The notes under the pieces were generated by a model. It saw only the letters and a list, made by a program, of their open reading frames with translations. It did not search any database and was not told the origin of the DNA. 64,000 bases of DNA, taken from the NCBI GenBank assembly GCA_017860295.1, contig JAFNAS010000012.1, positions 186,001-250,000 on the forward strand, written 5' to 3'. The DNA is from Bacteroidota bacterium (GTDB lineage Bacteria > Bacteroidota > Bacteroidia > Bacteroidales > Paludibacteraceae). Positions 39,367-49,841 of this stretch are shown here, piece by piece (within the stretch, counting starts at the first letter, position 1; each line of letters starts with the position of its first letter). The position numbers and the translations under genes were made by a program.

Positions 39367-40914
39367 ATGAAAAACATTTTTCTTTTTACGCTTATGTTGG
39401 TGGGTGCCGTGTCGATAAATGCACGTAATCAGCAGATCTCCGGTAAGCAATATCCTCCGTTGATTACTTTCACCGCCGAGCAGGATCATCAGACCATGAT
39501 GAAGCAACTGGGGATAAAGAGTCTCCGGCCCGGTCCGAGTGGCGACGAGAAGGCTCCCAATCATGCCAACTACGACGAATCGAAGGCCAACCCCTGTCCG
39601 CAACTTCCCGATGTACTTACCCTGAAAAACGGCAAGAAGGTAACTTCGCCCGACATGTGGTGGAAACTGCGTCGTCCCGAGATTGTGGAGGATTTTGAGC
39701 GCGAAGTGTACGGCCGTCTGCCCAAGAATATTCCAGCCGTAAAGTGGGAGCTAAAGATCACCGACCGTGAGTTTGTGGGTCGTACTCCCGTCATTGCAAA
39801 ACAGTTGATAGGACATGTGGACAATAGTCAATGTCCGTCGATCAATGTTGATATCAATATGATGCTGGTGGTGCCTACTAATGTAAAAGGTCCGGTACCG
39901 GTATTGATGATGTTCGGTCGTCCCTCTTTCCCTTCGCCCGCGCAGCCGTCGAACGAAGATCTGGAGAGCATCAATGTGGCTTTCAAAGAGATGATGATTA
40001 AAAACAATCCCGGAATGAAGGCTATATTCGATAAGTATCCGGCTTATCAACCCATCACCAAACTGGCCGGTTCCGGTTTCTTTGCTCCGGCTGTCGATGG
40101 CAATTCGGTGCCAACCGAACAGCTGTTGGCCGCAGGGTGGGGATATGTTACCATTGATCCCTCTTCCATTCAGGCTGATAACGGAGCCGGATTGACACGC
40201 GGAATCATCGGATTGGTAAACAAAGGCCAGCCCCGCACTCCTGAAGAGTGGGGGGCCTTGCGTGCCTGGTCTTGGGGCGCCGCCCGTGGACTCGATTATC
40301 TGGAAACCGATCCGTTGGTAGATGCAAAAAAAGTGGGCATCGAAGGTGTTTCGCGTTACGGTAAAGCGGCTTTGGTTACCCTCGCATTTGAACCTCGTTT
40401 TGCAGTGGGATTGATCGGTTCGTCGGGTAAAGGTGGTGCCGTCTTGCATCGTCGTATTTTCGGTGAGGCAGTCGAAAGCCTTGGCAATAGCGGTGAGTAT
40501 CACTGGATGGCGGGCAATTACATTAAATATTCGGCTTCCGAAGCACGCTTTGGCAGTAAAACCGGTTGCGATTTGCCGGTCGACTCTCATGAGTTGATTG
40601 CACTGTGTGCTCCACGCCTTACCTTTATCAGTTACGGCATTCCCGAAAAGGGAGATGCCCGTTGGCTCGATCAGCAGGGAAGTTATATGGCAACGATTGC
40701 CGCCGGTACTGTTTTCAAACTGTTGGGTGCGCGTGATCTGGGTGTCTCCAACGATTACATGAAAGAACAGATGCCTCCGGTATTGCATGGGTTGCTCGAT
40801 GGTGAACTAGCATGGCGGCAACACGACGGTGGTCATACCGATGCTCCCAATTTTCAGGCATTTATTCCCTGGGCAAGTAAAATGTTGAAATATACCAAAA
40901 GTTCCGGTAGATAA
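39367..40914 (+). CDS. CE15-like 4-O-methyl-glucuronoyl methylesterase family protein
   Basis: 515 aa, signal peptide; nucleophile elbow GIEGVSRYGKAALVTLAFEPRFAVGLIGSSGKGG, QHDGGHTDAPNF catalytic His region. Confidence 0.88.
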   Translation: MKNIFLFTLMLVGAVSINARNQQISGKQYPPLITFTAEQDHQTMMKQLGIKSLRPGPSGDEKAPNHANYDESKANPCPQLPDVLTLKNGKKVTSPDMWWKLRRPEIVEDFEREVYGRLPKNIPAVKWELKITDREFVGRTPVIAKQLIGHVDNSQCPSINVDINMMLVVPTNVKGPVPVLMMFGRPSFPSPAQPSNEDLESINVAFKEMMIKNNPGMKAIFDKYPAYQPITKLAGSGFFAPAVDGNSVPTEQLLAAGWGYVTIDPSSIQADNGAGLTRGIIGLVNKGQPRTPEEWGALRAWSWGAARGLDYLETDPLVDAKKVGIEGVSRYGKAALVTLAFEPRFAVGLIGSSGKGGAVLHRRIFGEAVESLGNSGEYHWMAGNYIKYSASEARFGSKTGCDLPVDSHELIALCAPRLTFISYGIPEKGDARWLDQQGSYMATIAAGTVFKLLGARDLGVSNDYMKEQMPPVLHGLLDGELAWRQHDGGHTDAPNFQAFIPWASKMLKYTKSSGR

Positions 40915-41093
40915 ACAGAGAAAATGGTCAGGGGTCAATGGTTAATGGGAATCTGCTGCTTCGAAGATACTAAGATGTTCCGGGTATGGCAGGTTTATAG
41001 AGGATAGTCAAGTTGGAAAGTCAAAAATAAAGTTGTTGCAACAGTCAAGATAACTTCCATATAAAAATTACTACTTTTGTCTGAAATTTTTAC

Positions 41094-41834
41094 ATGATGA
41101 ACAAATTTATCTCTTATCCTTTCTCTTTAGTAGCTTACGGTCTTTTCTTTTTAGTCCTTTGTTTGTTTCATCCGGTGCAGTATTTGTGTTATAATTTACT
41201 TGGATATAAGGCACATAAGCGAAGCGTTGATCTGCTCAATTTTTGTTTGTTGCGTATTTTGTGGATTACTTTTTCGACGGCAAAAGTTGAAATGCAAACC
41301 GATTTGCCAACGGATAAACCCATCATTTTTGTAGCCAACCATCAGGGTTTGTACGATATTATCGGCATCGGTTGGTTTTTGCGTAAATTCCATCCGAAGT
41401 ATGTGAGTAAAGTGGAGCTGGGAAAGAGAATCCCCAGTGTTTCCTATAATCTGAATTATGGCGGTTCTGTTTTGATCGACCGCAAAGATCCGAAACAGGC
41501 TTTACCGGCATTGAAAAAGATGGCCGAATATATCGAAGCCAATCACCGTTCGACGGTTATCTTTCCCGAAGGTACCCGGTCGAAGAATGGCAAGCCGCGT
41601 GCTTTTGCTTCGAATGGGGTGAAAATACTGTGCAAATATGCTCCCAATGCGCTGGTGGTGCCTGTCTCGATTAATGATTCGTGGAAAGTGTTCCGGTATG
41701 GAAATTTTCCGTTGGGAATCGGCAATCACCTCACATTCACCGTTCATCCTCCTATTGAAGTGAAAGGGTGTGACTTTACTTTCCTTTTTGAACAGACTGA
41801 AAAGGCAGTGGTGGAGGGTATTAGGGTCGGGTAG
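41094..41834 (+). CDS. plsC: 1-acyl-sn-glycerol-3-phosphate acyltransferase
   Basis: NHQGLYDIIGIGW (HX4D), IFPEGTRSKNGKPRAF. Confidence 0.95.
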   Translation: MMNKFISYPFSLVAYGLFFLVLCLFHPVQYLCYNLLGYKAHKRSVDLLNFCLLRILWITFSTAKVEMQTDLPTDKPIIFVANHQGLYDIIGIGWFLRKFHPKYVSKVELGKRIPSVSYNLNYGGSVLIDRKDPKQALPALKKMAEYIEANHRSTVIFPEGTRSKNGKPRAFASNGVKILCKYAPNALVVPVSINDSWKVFRYGNFPLGIGNHLTFTVHPPIEVKGCDFTFLFEQTEKAVVEGIRVG

Positions 41835-41892
41835 TGTGTCGCCGTGTTTGTCCTGCGTCGGATTGATAGATTAAGAAATAAATGATATACAA

Positions 41893-43719
41893 ATGAGAAG
41901 ATACATTTTCGTTGGGTGTTTCTTGCTCGTGGCAGTTCTGTTGCCCGCTCAGTTAGTCAATCGATTTACAATTGATTTGACCAAAAGCAAAAAGAATAAA
42001 CTTTCGGTACGGTGTGACGTGCCGGCGTATCAAAAAGAGGTGCTGGTGTATCAGATTCCGAGAGCCGTTCCGGGATCATATTCGATCAAAAATTTCGGCG
42101 ATTACATTGAAAATTTCCGAGCGTATGACCGGAAAGGAAAAAAACTGAAGGTAAGCTACAACCGGCAGGATAACAATTTTACGATAAACAATGCCGTTTC
42201 GTTGGCACGCATTAGTTACGATGTGCGCGATACGTGGACTGATACTAAAAATCAGAACTATGTTTTTCAGCCCGGAGGTACTTACTTCGAACCGGGAACG
42301 CTTTTTTGCCTCAACACGTTTGCTTTATTCGGCTATTTCGAAGATTTTGAACATAGTCCGAGTGAGGTTCATATCAAAAAAGAGAGGGGCTTGTATTGTT
42401 CCACTTCGGCCGATCTTACCGCATTAAACCCTACGGAAGATGTCGTTAAAGCATCGGATTATAACGTATTGCAGGATAACCCGATGGTTTATATGCATCC
42501 CGATACGGTTTCGTTACTCGTCAACAACTGCCGCTTTCATATAGCTGTCTTTTCGCGCAACCATAAGGCTACGTCGCATCAAATTCTTTCATCTATCCGT
42601 CCGATATTGACAAAAGTATTTCCTGCTTTCTTTCCTGTTTTTCCAACGAATGGCTATACTTTTACATTTATTTTTCCGGGATGGCAGGATGAAAACCTGA
42701 TGAAGAGCGGTAGCATGGGCGCCATGGAGCATAGCGCCAGTTCGGTCTATTTTTATCCCGAAACGGGCAACAGGGATATCCTGAATTCGTTTTTGACTCA
42801 TGTGGTGACGCATGAGTTTTTGCATGTGCTTACACCTCTTTCGCTCAAATCGGAACAGATTTTCAATTTCAATTACCGAAATCCGGAAGCTTCTCAACAT
42901 TTATGGTTGTACGAGGGGGGAATAGAATATCTCTCTAATTTGATCCTTTTGCGGGATTCCGTTATGTCCGAAAATGATTATCTGGAATCGCTTCGCCAGA
43001 AACTCCTTTATAGCGATCGGTATCAGCATGTTTCCATGACCGAATTCGGGCGTAGAATCTTTTCAAACAGTGATGTGAGTTACTATGCAAATGTATACAA
43101 CCGAGGCGCATTGGTTGCTTTCTTGCTCGATATTCGTATCAATGAACTGACTGAAGGACGTATGAATCTTCGAAAATTACTGCTTCAACTCGATGACAAA
43201 TACAAGGGACGTTTCTTTCGGGATGACCGATTGTTCGATGAGATAGTCGATCTGACTCACTCGGATATTCGCTCTTTGATAGACGATTACATTGTGGGAA
43301 CGAAAGAGTTGCCCGTGGAATCATACCTGCATAAAATCGGGTACCGACTAACCACAGCAAAGCCCGACAGTATTTATACGTTCGGGCGGGTTAGTATGGA
43401 ATACGACAGTCGCGAAAACCGGTGCATCGTGCGTGATGCAGCTCCCAGTTACAATGCTTTTAATCTGGATAAGGGAGATGTGATGCTAGCCGTGAACGAT
43501 ACAATACTCAATGAGGTAAATTATTATCAGTATATGAGGTTGATCGGAAATCCAGATTCGGAAAAGGAGGTGAAGGTTCGTTTTGCCCGAAAAGACCGGA
43601 TAACGGAAATACAAAATTCTCCGATCAAAGTGAAAGTTAAACAACTGGATTTTATTGAGCCCGAGCGTGATCTTACGGCAGACCAGCGTCGTTTGCGTAA
43701 ACTTGTTTTGAATCGATAG
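41893..43719 (+). CDS. M61 family metallopeptidase (glycyl aminopeptidase-like) with C-terminal PDZ-like domain
   Basis: HVVTHEFLHVLTPLSLKSEQIFNFNY, LWLYEGGIEYLSNLILLR; C-terminal RENRCIVRDAAPSYNAFNLDKGDVMLAVND. Confidence 0.92.
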   Translation: MRRYIFVGCFLLVAVLLPAQLVNRFTIDLTKSKKNKLSVRCDVPAYQKEVLVYQIPRAVPGSYSIKNFGDYIENFRAYDRKGKKLKVSYNRQDNNFTINNAVSLARISYDVRDTWTDTKNQNYVFQPGGTYFEPGTLFCLNTFALFGYFEDFEHSPSEVHIKKERGLYCSTSADLTALNPTEDVVKASDYNVLQDNPMVYMHPDTVSLLVNNCRFHIAVFSRNHKATSHQILSSIRPILTKVFPAFFPVFPTNGYTFTFIFPGWQDENLMKSGSMGAMEHSASSVYFYPETGNRDILNSFLTHVVTHEFLHVLTPLSLKSEQIFNFNYRNPEASQHLWLYEGGIEYLSNLILLRDSVMSENDYLESLRQKLLYSDRYQHVSMTEFGRRIFSNSDVSYYANVYNRGALVAFLLDIRINELTEGRMNLRKLLLQLDDKYKGRFFRDDRLFDEIVDLTHSDIRSLIDDYIVGTKELPVESYLHKIGYRLTTAKPDSIYTFGRVSMEYDSRENRCIVRDAAPSYNAFNLDKGDVMLAVNDTILNEVNYYQYMRLIGNPDSEKEVKVRFARKDRITEIQNSPIKVKVKQLDFIEPERDLTADQRRLRKLVLNR

Positions 43720-43731
43720 AAATAAGGGCAA

Positions 43732-44277
43732 TCAACGATTGAAAAACTGTTGTAACCCGGCCTGGGCATCCTCTAGTTTATCTTCCCAGTGTTTAACTGA
43801 ATTTTCGCCGATTCTATCGGTGATGTATTTTACCGAAACAAAAGGAATACGGCGGCGCTTACACAGAGCTGCTACCGCAAAATTCTCCATATCAAAGGCA
43901 TCGGCTTCGTCGATAATGCGGGTGACGAACGAATCTCCGGTATTGCAGATGTTGTTTGTATCCCAATCTTCGATAATGGAAATCGACTTAAGTTCCTCTT
44001 TGAAGTCGAGATGGTAGGCAACTCCGAAATCTTTACACTTTTTCATATCCCGGTCAACAAAGGTATCGCAGATAATGATCGAATCGACATCCCGGTCGGC
44101 CGAACCAGCAGTGCCGATATTGAGAATCAGATCGGGTTTGTTGTCGGCCATGGCATCGATAACCGCTAGTACCGCATTGACTTTTCCGATACCTGTTTCG
44201 CAATAGGTGATGGTGCATCCAGAGAAATCAACCTCCACGCGCTCTTGAGGGATGGCATAAGTTACCAGAATATTCAT
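43732..44277 (-). CDS. Phosphorylase family nucleosidase (MTA/SAH nucleosidase-like)
   Basis: ETGIGKVNAVLAVIDAM, NIGTAGSAD, DMENFAVAALCKRRRIPFVSVKYITDRIGE. Confidence 0.88.
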   Translation of the reverse strand: MNILVTYAIPQERVEVDFSGCTITYCETGIGKVNAVLAVIDAMADNKPDLILNIGTAGSADRDVDSIIICDTFVDRDMKKCKDFGVAYHLDFKEELKSISIIEDWDTNNICNTGDSFVTRIIDEADAFDMENFAVAALCKRRRIPFVSVKYITDRIGENSVKHWEDKLEDAQAGLQQFFNR

Positions 44278-44379
44278 TGTCTATGGTTGGAAGTGAAACT
44301 TTTTGAGTTTTTCTTTTACTGCAAGTTGTGTCGCGTTGCACGATATTGACACGGTCGGTGGTCGTCCTGCGTAGTCGTT

Positions 44380-45063
44380 TTATTTAAGAAGCGCCTGTCG
44401 GATAGCTTTTTCAACGAGAGGCTCCATTACAAGATAACCGGTCTGATTGGGATGGACTCCATCATAGGTAAGCTCGGCTTTCAGCCCGTGGCGTTCATCA
44501 ACCATTGCTGAAAAATAGTCGACGAAAACTATTTTCTTCTTCGTGGAATAGTTTTTGATCCATGCATTTAATGTTACAATCTTTTGGGCAGGTTCCAGCC
44601 CTTTTTTCCAGGGATAGTCGTATACCGGTAATACGGAACATAGAATAACCTTAATGCCATTGGCCATGGCAATTTCGGTCATAGACGCAAGATTGTCTTC
44701 AATCATTTCAAGTGTAGATGAACCTGTATTTCCGGCAATGTCGTTAGTTCCAGCCAGAATTACCACCACTTTGGGGTGCAGATTGATGACATCGGAACGG
44801 AAACGAACTAACATTTGGGGCGAGGTTTGTCCGCTTATGCCTCGGTTGATGTAGGCCTTTCCTTCGAAGAAGGAGGGATGTTTTTTTATCCAACCTTCGG
44901 TGATGGAGTTGCCCATAAATATTACTCGGTTTTCTTTTGCCGGTGTAGCGGGTAAAACGGCATTCTCTTTGGCATATCGCGACAGACCGGCCCAGTCTTG
45001 AGCATCGATTAGAAAAACCGGCAACGCGATCAGACAAACGGTTATGAGTAGAATTTTTTTCAT
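44380..45063 (-). CDS. SGNH/GDSL hydrolase family protein
   Basis: VIFMGNSITEGW, INRGISGQTSPQMLVRF, VVILAGTNDIAGN, YDGVHPNQTGY. Confidence 0.95.
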   Translation of the reverse strand: MKKILLITVCLIALPVFLIDAQDWAGLSRYAKENAVLPATPAKENRVIFMGNSITEGWIKKHPSFFEGKAYINRGISGQTSPQMLVRFRSDVINLHPKVVVILAGTNDIAGNTGSSTLEMIEDNLASMTEIAMANGIKVILCSVLPVYDYPWKKGLEPAQKIVTLNAWIKNYSTKKKIVFVDYFSAMVDERHGLKAELTYDGVHPNQTGYLVMEPLVEKAIRQALLK

Positions 45064-45078
45064 GGATAAATGTGTTAT

Positions 45079-46152
45079 TTATCGGCCTGTTTTAGCCAAC
45101 AATGAATAGTCCAGTAGGGTCATTGCCGTCATTGCTTCTACAATGGGTACAGCGCGGGGCAATACGCAGGCATCGTGGCGTCCGCGGGCTGTCAGTATGG
45201 TTTCGTTGCCATGAGCATCGACAGTGTTTTGTTCCATCAGAATAGTGGCAACAGGCTTGAAAACAACCCGGAAATAGATGTCCTGACCGTTGGAGATGCC
45301 TCCCTGAATGCCTCCGGAACGATTGGTCGTAGTCGTAATTTTATCCTTCTGGTTGACAAAAATATCGTTCGATTCGGATCCCCGGAAAGGAATGCCTTCG
45401 AATCCACTACCATAATCAAACCCTTTTACGGCATTAATGGAGAGCATGGCACTACCTAACGCGGCATGTAGTTTACCGAAAACAGGTTCGCCCCAGCCGA
45501 CAGGAACATTTTTGGCGACACAGGTGATGATGCCACCGATGGTATCGCCGTTTTTACGTACTTCGCGGATTAGGGTTTCCATTTTGTCCGATGTTTCGGG
45601 ATCAGGACAACGCACAATGCTCTCTTCCGTACGGCTTAAATCGTAATCGGTATAGTAGCCGGGTAAGGAAATCGTGCCAACTTGCGATGTAAAAGCGTTG
45701 ATCTGAACTCCAGTGGAGCGAAGAGCCAGTTTGGCAACAGCCCCGGCAACCACGCGGGCAATGGTTTCACGTGCAGAACTGCGTCCACCTCCACGATAAT
45801 CGCGTATGCCGTATTTGGTCTGGTAGGTAAAATCGGCATGCGATGGACGGAACGTCTCGCGCATGTTGTCATAATCCGACGAATGTTGATTGGTATTGCG
45901 GATCATGAAGCCGATAGGTACTCCAGTCGTTTTACCTTCAAAAATACCGGACAGAAACTCAACCTCATCGGGTTCTTTTCGTGGCGTAACGATATTCGAC
46001 TGACCCGGACGCCGGCGATTCAGTTCGTTTTGTATAAACTCCATATCGATTTCGACTCCGGCGGGGCATCCGTCAATCACTCCACCTACGGCGGCTCCAT
46101 GCGATTCTCCAAAAGAAGTCAGTCTGTATATATTTCCGAAAGTATTGGACAT
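45079..46152 (-). CDS. aroC: Chorismate synthase
   Basis: [80 protein letters not shown]. Confidence 0.98.
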   Translation of the reverse strand: MSNTFGNIYRLTSFGESHGAAVGGVIDGCPAGVEIDMEFIQNELNRRRPGQSNIVTPRKEPDEVEFLSGIFEGKTTGVPIGFMIRNTNQHSSDYDNMRETFRPSHADFTYQTKYGIRDYRGGGRSSARETIARVVAGAVAKLALRSTGVQINAFTSQVGTISLPGYYTDYDLSRTEESIVRCPDPETSDKMETLIREVRKNGDTIGGIITCVAKNVPVGWGEPVFGKLHAALGSAMLSINAVKGFDYGSGFEGIPFRGSESNDIFVNQKDKITTTTNRSGGIQGGISNGQDIYFRVVFKPVATILMEQNTVDAHGNETILTARGRHDACVLPRAVPIVEAMTAMTLLDYSLLAKTGR

Positions 46153-46295
46153 AGTGCTAGTTAATCAGAAGATTAGTAATCAGAGAATGCTAAATGTGTT
46201 GTGTGACAATAAAAATAAGGTGAAAAGTGAAACGGTTCCCTTTATCAGGGTTGTTCACCTCTCACCTTAAAATAAGATTTTTTGTCCGTGTGGGG

Positions 46296-46886
46296 TTATT
46301 TGCAGCCGCAATCGCCTCCGCAGCCACAGCTGGACGTTTCCTCCTGTCCGTCGCCGCAATCGCCTCCACAACCGGAGCAGCCTCCGCTACATCCTCCACC
46401 ACCGGCAAAGGAGGCCAGTTCTTGTTCTGTAGCGTCGCGTACTTCAAGCACGGTACCTTTGAAATGCAATGTTTCGCCGGCAAGGGGATGGTTGAAGTCA
46501 ACAGTAACCGTTTGGTCACCAACCTCAACAACTTGCGCATTGATGCGTGTGCCGTCGGTATCCATCAGAGGAACCACATTGCCCACAAAAACCATTTTTT
46601 CGTCTAGTTTGCCGTCTACTTCGAAAATATGACGGGGCAGATCTACCACGTTTTCGTCTTCGTATTCGCCGTAAGCGTCTTTGCTGTCAATTTTGAAATC
46701 GAATGTATCTGAAACTTTAAGTCCGTGTAAATTCTTTTCAAATTCAGCAAGCATCATACCGATACCGAAACAAAATGTCAGTGGGTTTTGTGTTGTTGCT
46801 TGCTCCATTAATTCAGGTTCCTCATTTTCACCTCCGACATACAAATCGTAGGTAACGGAAACCATTTTGTTGTTTTGAATACTCAT
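46296..46886 (-). CDS. SlyD-like FKBP-type peptidyl-prolyl isomerase with Cys/Gly-rich tail
   Basis: Start MSIQNNKMVSVTYDLYVGG; DTFDFKIDSKDAYGEYEDENVVDLPRHIF; tail GGGCSGGCSGCGGDCGDGQEETSSCGCGGDCGCK. Confidence 0.93.
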   Translation of the reverse strand: MSIQNNKMVSVTYDLYVGGENEEPELMEQATTQNPLTFCFGIGMMLAEFEKNLHGLKVSDTFDFKIDSKDAYGEYEDENVVDLPRHIFEVDGKLDEKMVFVGNVVPLMDTDGTRINAQVVEVGDQTVTVDFNHPLAGETLHFKGTVLEVRDATEQELASFAGGGGCSGGCSGCGGDCGDGQEETSSCGCGGDCGCK

Positions 46887-47232
46887 ATCAATCAATAATT
46901 TGGTTGTTTTGCTAACTCTAAATAAAAACGATGCAAAGATAGCGTATAAAAGGCGAAATTCCATGTGTGACAGTAATTTTTAGAAAGTGATAATAACGTT
47001 GTTAATACACATAGAATCGGATGGATGCCTATGCTGCTTTACCACAATGTTGTTGTTTGTTATTAAAGTGAAATCGCATGATGCGTCGTGAGTATTTAAA
47101 ATAAGAAGGTTTTAAGATAATTTTGTTGATGATTGTAACTTTTAATGGCTATATAGTTGAAATTTTCAAAATATTTTATCTATCTTGTGCATCTTATTTT
47201 TTAATAGTAAAATCTAATACATTTTTAATCCA

Positions 47233-48702
47233 ATGGACTTATTATCAGAGAAATCAAGAGCAGTAAAATTCTATAACGGGGAAAGTATTCCTCTCGAACT
47301 GCATAAAGTGCGTATCGTTCAGAAACTTCATTTAGTACCAATTGAAAGACGTTTGGAAGCCTTATACGAAGGAGGATTCAATACATTCCAGCTGAATACG
47401 ACGGATGTATTTCTCGATATGTTGACTGATAGCGGTACCAATGCTATGAGCGACAATCAGTTGTCGGCTATGATGATTGCAGATGATGCTTATGCGGGTT
47501 CTCAGAGTTTTATTCGTCTGCAAAAAGCAGTTGAGGATGTTCTCGGCAAAAAATATCTGCTTCCGGTTCACCAGGGACGTGCTGCCGAACATATTCTGGG
47601 TGTGGCTTATGTCAAGAAGGGGAGTATGGTTCCGATGAATTACCACTTTACCACAGCATTGGCTCATATTACCGAATGTGGCGGGCAAATTGCCGAATTG
47701 CTTTATCCGGAGGCTTACAAAATCGATTCGGATCACCCTTTCAAGGGTAATATGAATATTGAAGCACTTGAAGAGTGCATTCAAAAACATGGAAAAGAGA
47801 ATATACCGTACATCCGAATGGAGGCTTCGACCAATCTGATCGGTGGACAACCCTTTTCGGTACAAAATATGCGCGATGTACGTGCAATAGCTGATAAATA
47901 TGGCATTCGACTGGTGCTGGATGCTAGTTTGCTCGGCGAAAATGCCTATCTTGTAAAACAACGCGAAGTGGAATTTAAGGAAAAGTCGATGGCTGAAATT
48001 TTGTTGACCTTTACCGGTATGGCAGATATTATCTATTTCTCGGCTCGTAAGTTAAGCTCTTCCCGGGGTGGTGGTATCTGTACCAATGACATTGCGATAT
48101 ACAAAGAAATGGAGGCTTTGGTTCCTTTGTTCGAAGGATTCCTGACTTACGGTGGTATCTCTATTCGTGAAGTGGAGGCGATGGCCGTCGGTCTTTATGA
48201 AACGTTGGACGAAACGATGATTTCGCAGAGTCCGTCGTTTATTAAATATCTGGTAGAAGAGGCTAAAGAGTTGGGTATTCCGATGATTACCCCCCCCGGT
48301 GTATTGGGTGCTCATGTGGATGCCATGTCGTTTTGTAGCCATATTCCACAAACGCAATACCCTGCAGGTGCACTGGCAGCGGCATTCTTTCTGGTATCTG
48401 GCGTTCGGGGTATGGAGCGTGGTTCTGTATCGAATCAGCGCGATGAAAACGGAAATGAAACCTATGCCGATATGGAGTTGCTTCGTTTGGCTGTTCCACG
48501 GCGCGTATTTACGCTATCCCAGATTAAGTATGTGATTGATCGGCTGAAATGGCTATACGATAATCGAACACTGATTGGCGGCTTGAAATTTTATTACGAA
48601 CCTCCAGTGTTGCGTTTCTTTATGGGTAAACTGGAACCGACATCTGATTGGCCTCAGAAACTGGTGGCTAAGTTCCGTGCCGACTTTGGTGATAGTCTTT
48701 GA
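47233..48702 (+). CDS. tnaA: Tryptophanase / beta-eliminating lyase family
   Basis: FLDMLTDSGTNAMSDNQLSAMMIADDAYAGSQSF, HQGRAAEHIL, FSARKLSSSRGGGICTND (PLP Lys region), FEGFLTYGGISIREVEAMAVGLYE. Confidence 0.9.
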   Translation: MDLLSEKSRAVKFYNGESIPLELHKVRIVQKLHLVPIERRLEALYEGGFNTFQLNTTDVFLDMLTDSGTNAMSDNQLSAMMIADDAYAGSQSFIRLQKAVEDVLGKKYLLPVHQGRAAEHILGVAYVKKGSMVPMNYHFTTALAHITECGGQIAELLYPEAYKIDSDHPFKGNMNIEALEECIQKHGKENIPYIRMEASTNLIGGQPFSVQNMRDVRAIADKYGIRLVLDASLLGENAYLVKQREVEFKEKSMAEILLTFTGMADIIYFSARKLSSSRGGGICTNDIAIYKEMEALVPLFEGFLTYGGISIREVEAMAVGLYETLDETMISQSPSFIKYLVEEAKELGIPMITPPGVLGAHVDAMSFCSHIPQTQYPAGALAAAFFLVSGVRGMERGSVSNQRDENGNETYADMELLRLAVPRRVFTLSQIKYVIDRLKWLYDNRTLIGGLKFYYEPPVLRFFMGKLEPTSDWPQKLVAKFRADFGDSL

Positions 48703-48763
48703 TATAATTGATAATTAACTATTTATGACTAATTGTTATCTAATATCTTGAAATTTTCTCCTT

Positions 48764-48798
48764 CCCGCAGAGTCATGGCTCTGCGGGATTTTTTTTGT
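48764..48798 (+). terminator. Rho-independent terminator of tryptophanase gene
   Basis: CCCGCAGAG-TCATGG-CTCTGCGGG-ATTTTTTTTG. Confidence 0.93.
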
Positions 48799-48845
48799 TG
48801 TTGTCGGTGAAAATGACTACTATTGCAGTTCTAATGTGTATTCCT

Positions 48846-49835
48846 ATGCGTTTTTTTAGTCTTTTGATTGTTATTATGTTATGGTCGGTTTCCGCGCCTG
48901 TTTCGGCTCAACATTACCGGATGCATCCCGATATTCCGACCGATAGTTCATATAATGCCCAAAACGAACTGATTAAAAACCGGAAAAAATATCCATCTAT
49001 TTCGTTGGTTGGTGTTGGCGATTTAAACAAGTTGATTATTCGTAATGATGTAGTGTATGTTCGGTATGGAAACCGAGCAATGCATCTCGATCTGGTTCGT
49101 CCGGAAGGAACGAAAAAGGTGCCGGTTGTGGTCATTATTCATGCCGGAGGTTGGCGTTCGGGAGAGAAAAACATGGATCGTCATATTGCCTATGAGCTTT
49201 CCAGAAACGGATTTGCAACAGTTTGTGTGGAATACCGCCTTTCGATGGAGGCCAGATATCCGGCGGGTGTGCAGGATATAAAAACAGCTATCCGGTGGAT
49301 ACGAGCCAATGCTGCTAAATATAATCTGCAAAGTAATCGGTTGGCAATCTTCGGTACTTCGGCTGGCGGTCAGTTAGCTGCGTTGATCGGTAGCGAAAAT
49401 GGCACAGTTCTGTCATACAAAACAATTGATTATAAGCAATTTTCCGATAAAGTGGAGGCTGTGGTGGATATGGATGGTGTGCTGGCGTTTTTACATCCTG
49501 AATCGGCCGAAGGGCAGGATCAACCAGGTAAATTGTCGGCAGCTACACTTTGGTTCGGAGCCTCGTCCAAAGAGAAACCTGAATTGTTTAATGAAGCATC
49601 GGCCTATTGTCATGTCGGCAAGCAGACGGCTCCGTTTTTGTTTGTAAACAGTGCACAACCCCGCTTTCATGCAGGTCGTGATGATATGATGAAAAAACTG
49701 AATGCTTTCGGTATTTACTACGAAGTGCATACCATTGATAATACGCCGCACACGTTTTGGCTGTTTCATCCATGGTTTGACGAGGCAATGCCTTACGTGG
49801 TTCGCTTTTTGAATAAAACGCTAAATAACAAGTAA
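48846..49835 (+). CDS. Alpha/beta hydrolase (esterase/lipase, BD-FAE-like)
   Basis: Likely start MRFFSLLIV (longer ORF start lies in the terminator); VVVIIHAGGWRSGEKN, FGTSAGGQLAALIG, DNTPHTFWLFHPW. Confidence 0.92.
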   Translation: MRFFSLLIVIMLWSVSAPVSAQHYRMHPDIPTDSSYNAQNELIKNRKKYPSISLVGVGDLNKLIIRNDVVYVRYGNRAMHLDLVRPEGTKKVPVVVIIHAGGWRSGEKNMDRHIAYELSRNGFATVCVEYRLSMEARYPAGVQDIKTAIRWIRANAAKYNLQSNRLAIFGTSAGGQLAALIGSENGTVLSYKTIDYKQFSDKVEAVVDMDGVLAFLHPESAEGQDQPGKLSAATLWFGASSKEKPELFNEASAYCHVGKQTAPFLFVNSAQPRFHAGRDDMMKKLNAFGIYYEVHTIDNTPHTFWLFHPWFDEAMPYVVRFLNKTLNNK

Positions 49836-49841
49836 TTTTAT

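Noticed and set aside
39751-40788. 345-aa minus-strand ORF
   Set aside because: Fully antisense to the CE15 esterase gene; no domain, biased composition; explained by codon usage of the sense gene.
48795-48845. N-terminal extension of the alpha/beta hydrolase
   Set aside because: Starts within the T-tract of the tnaA terminator; signal peptide beginning MRFFSLLIVIMLW is more plausible.
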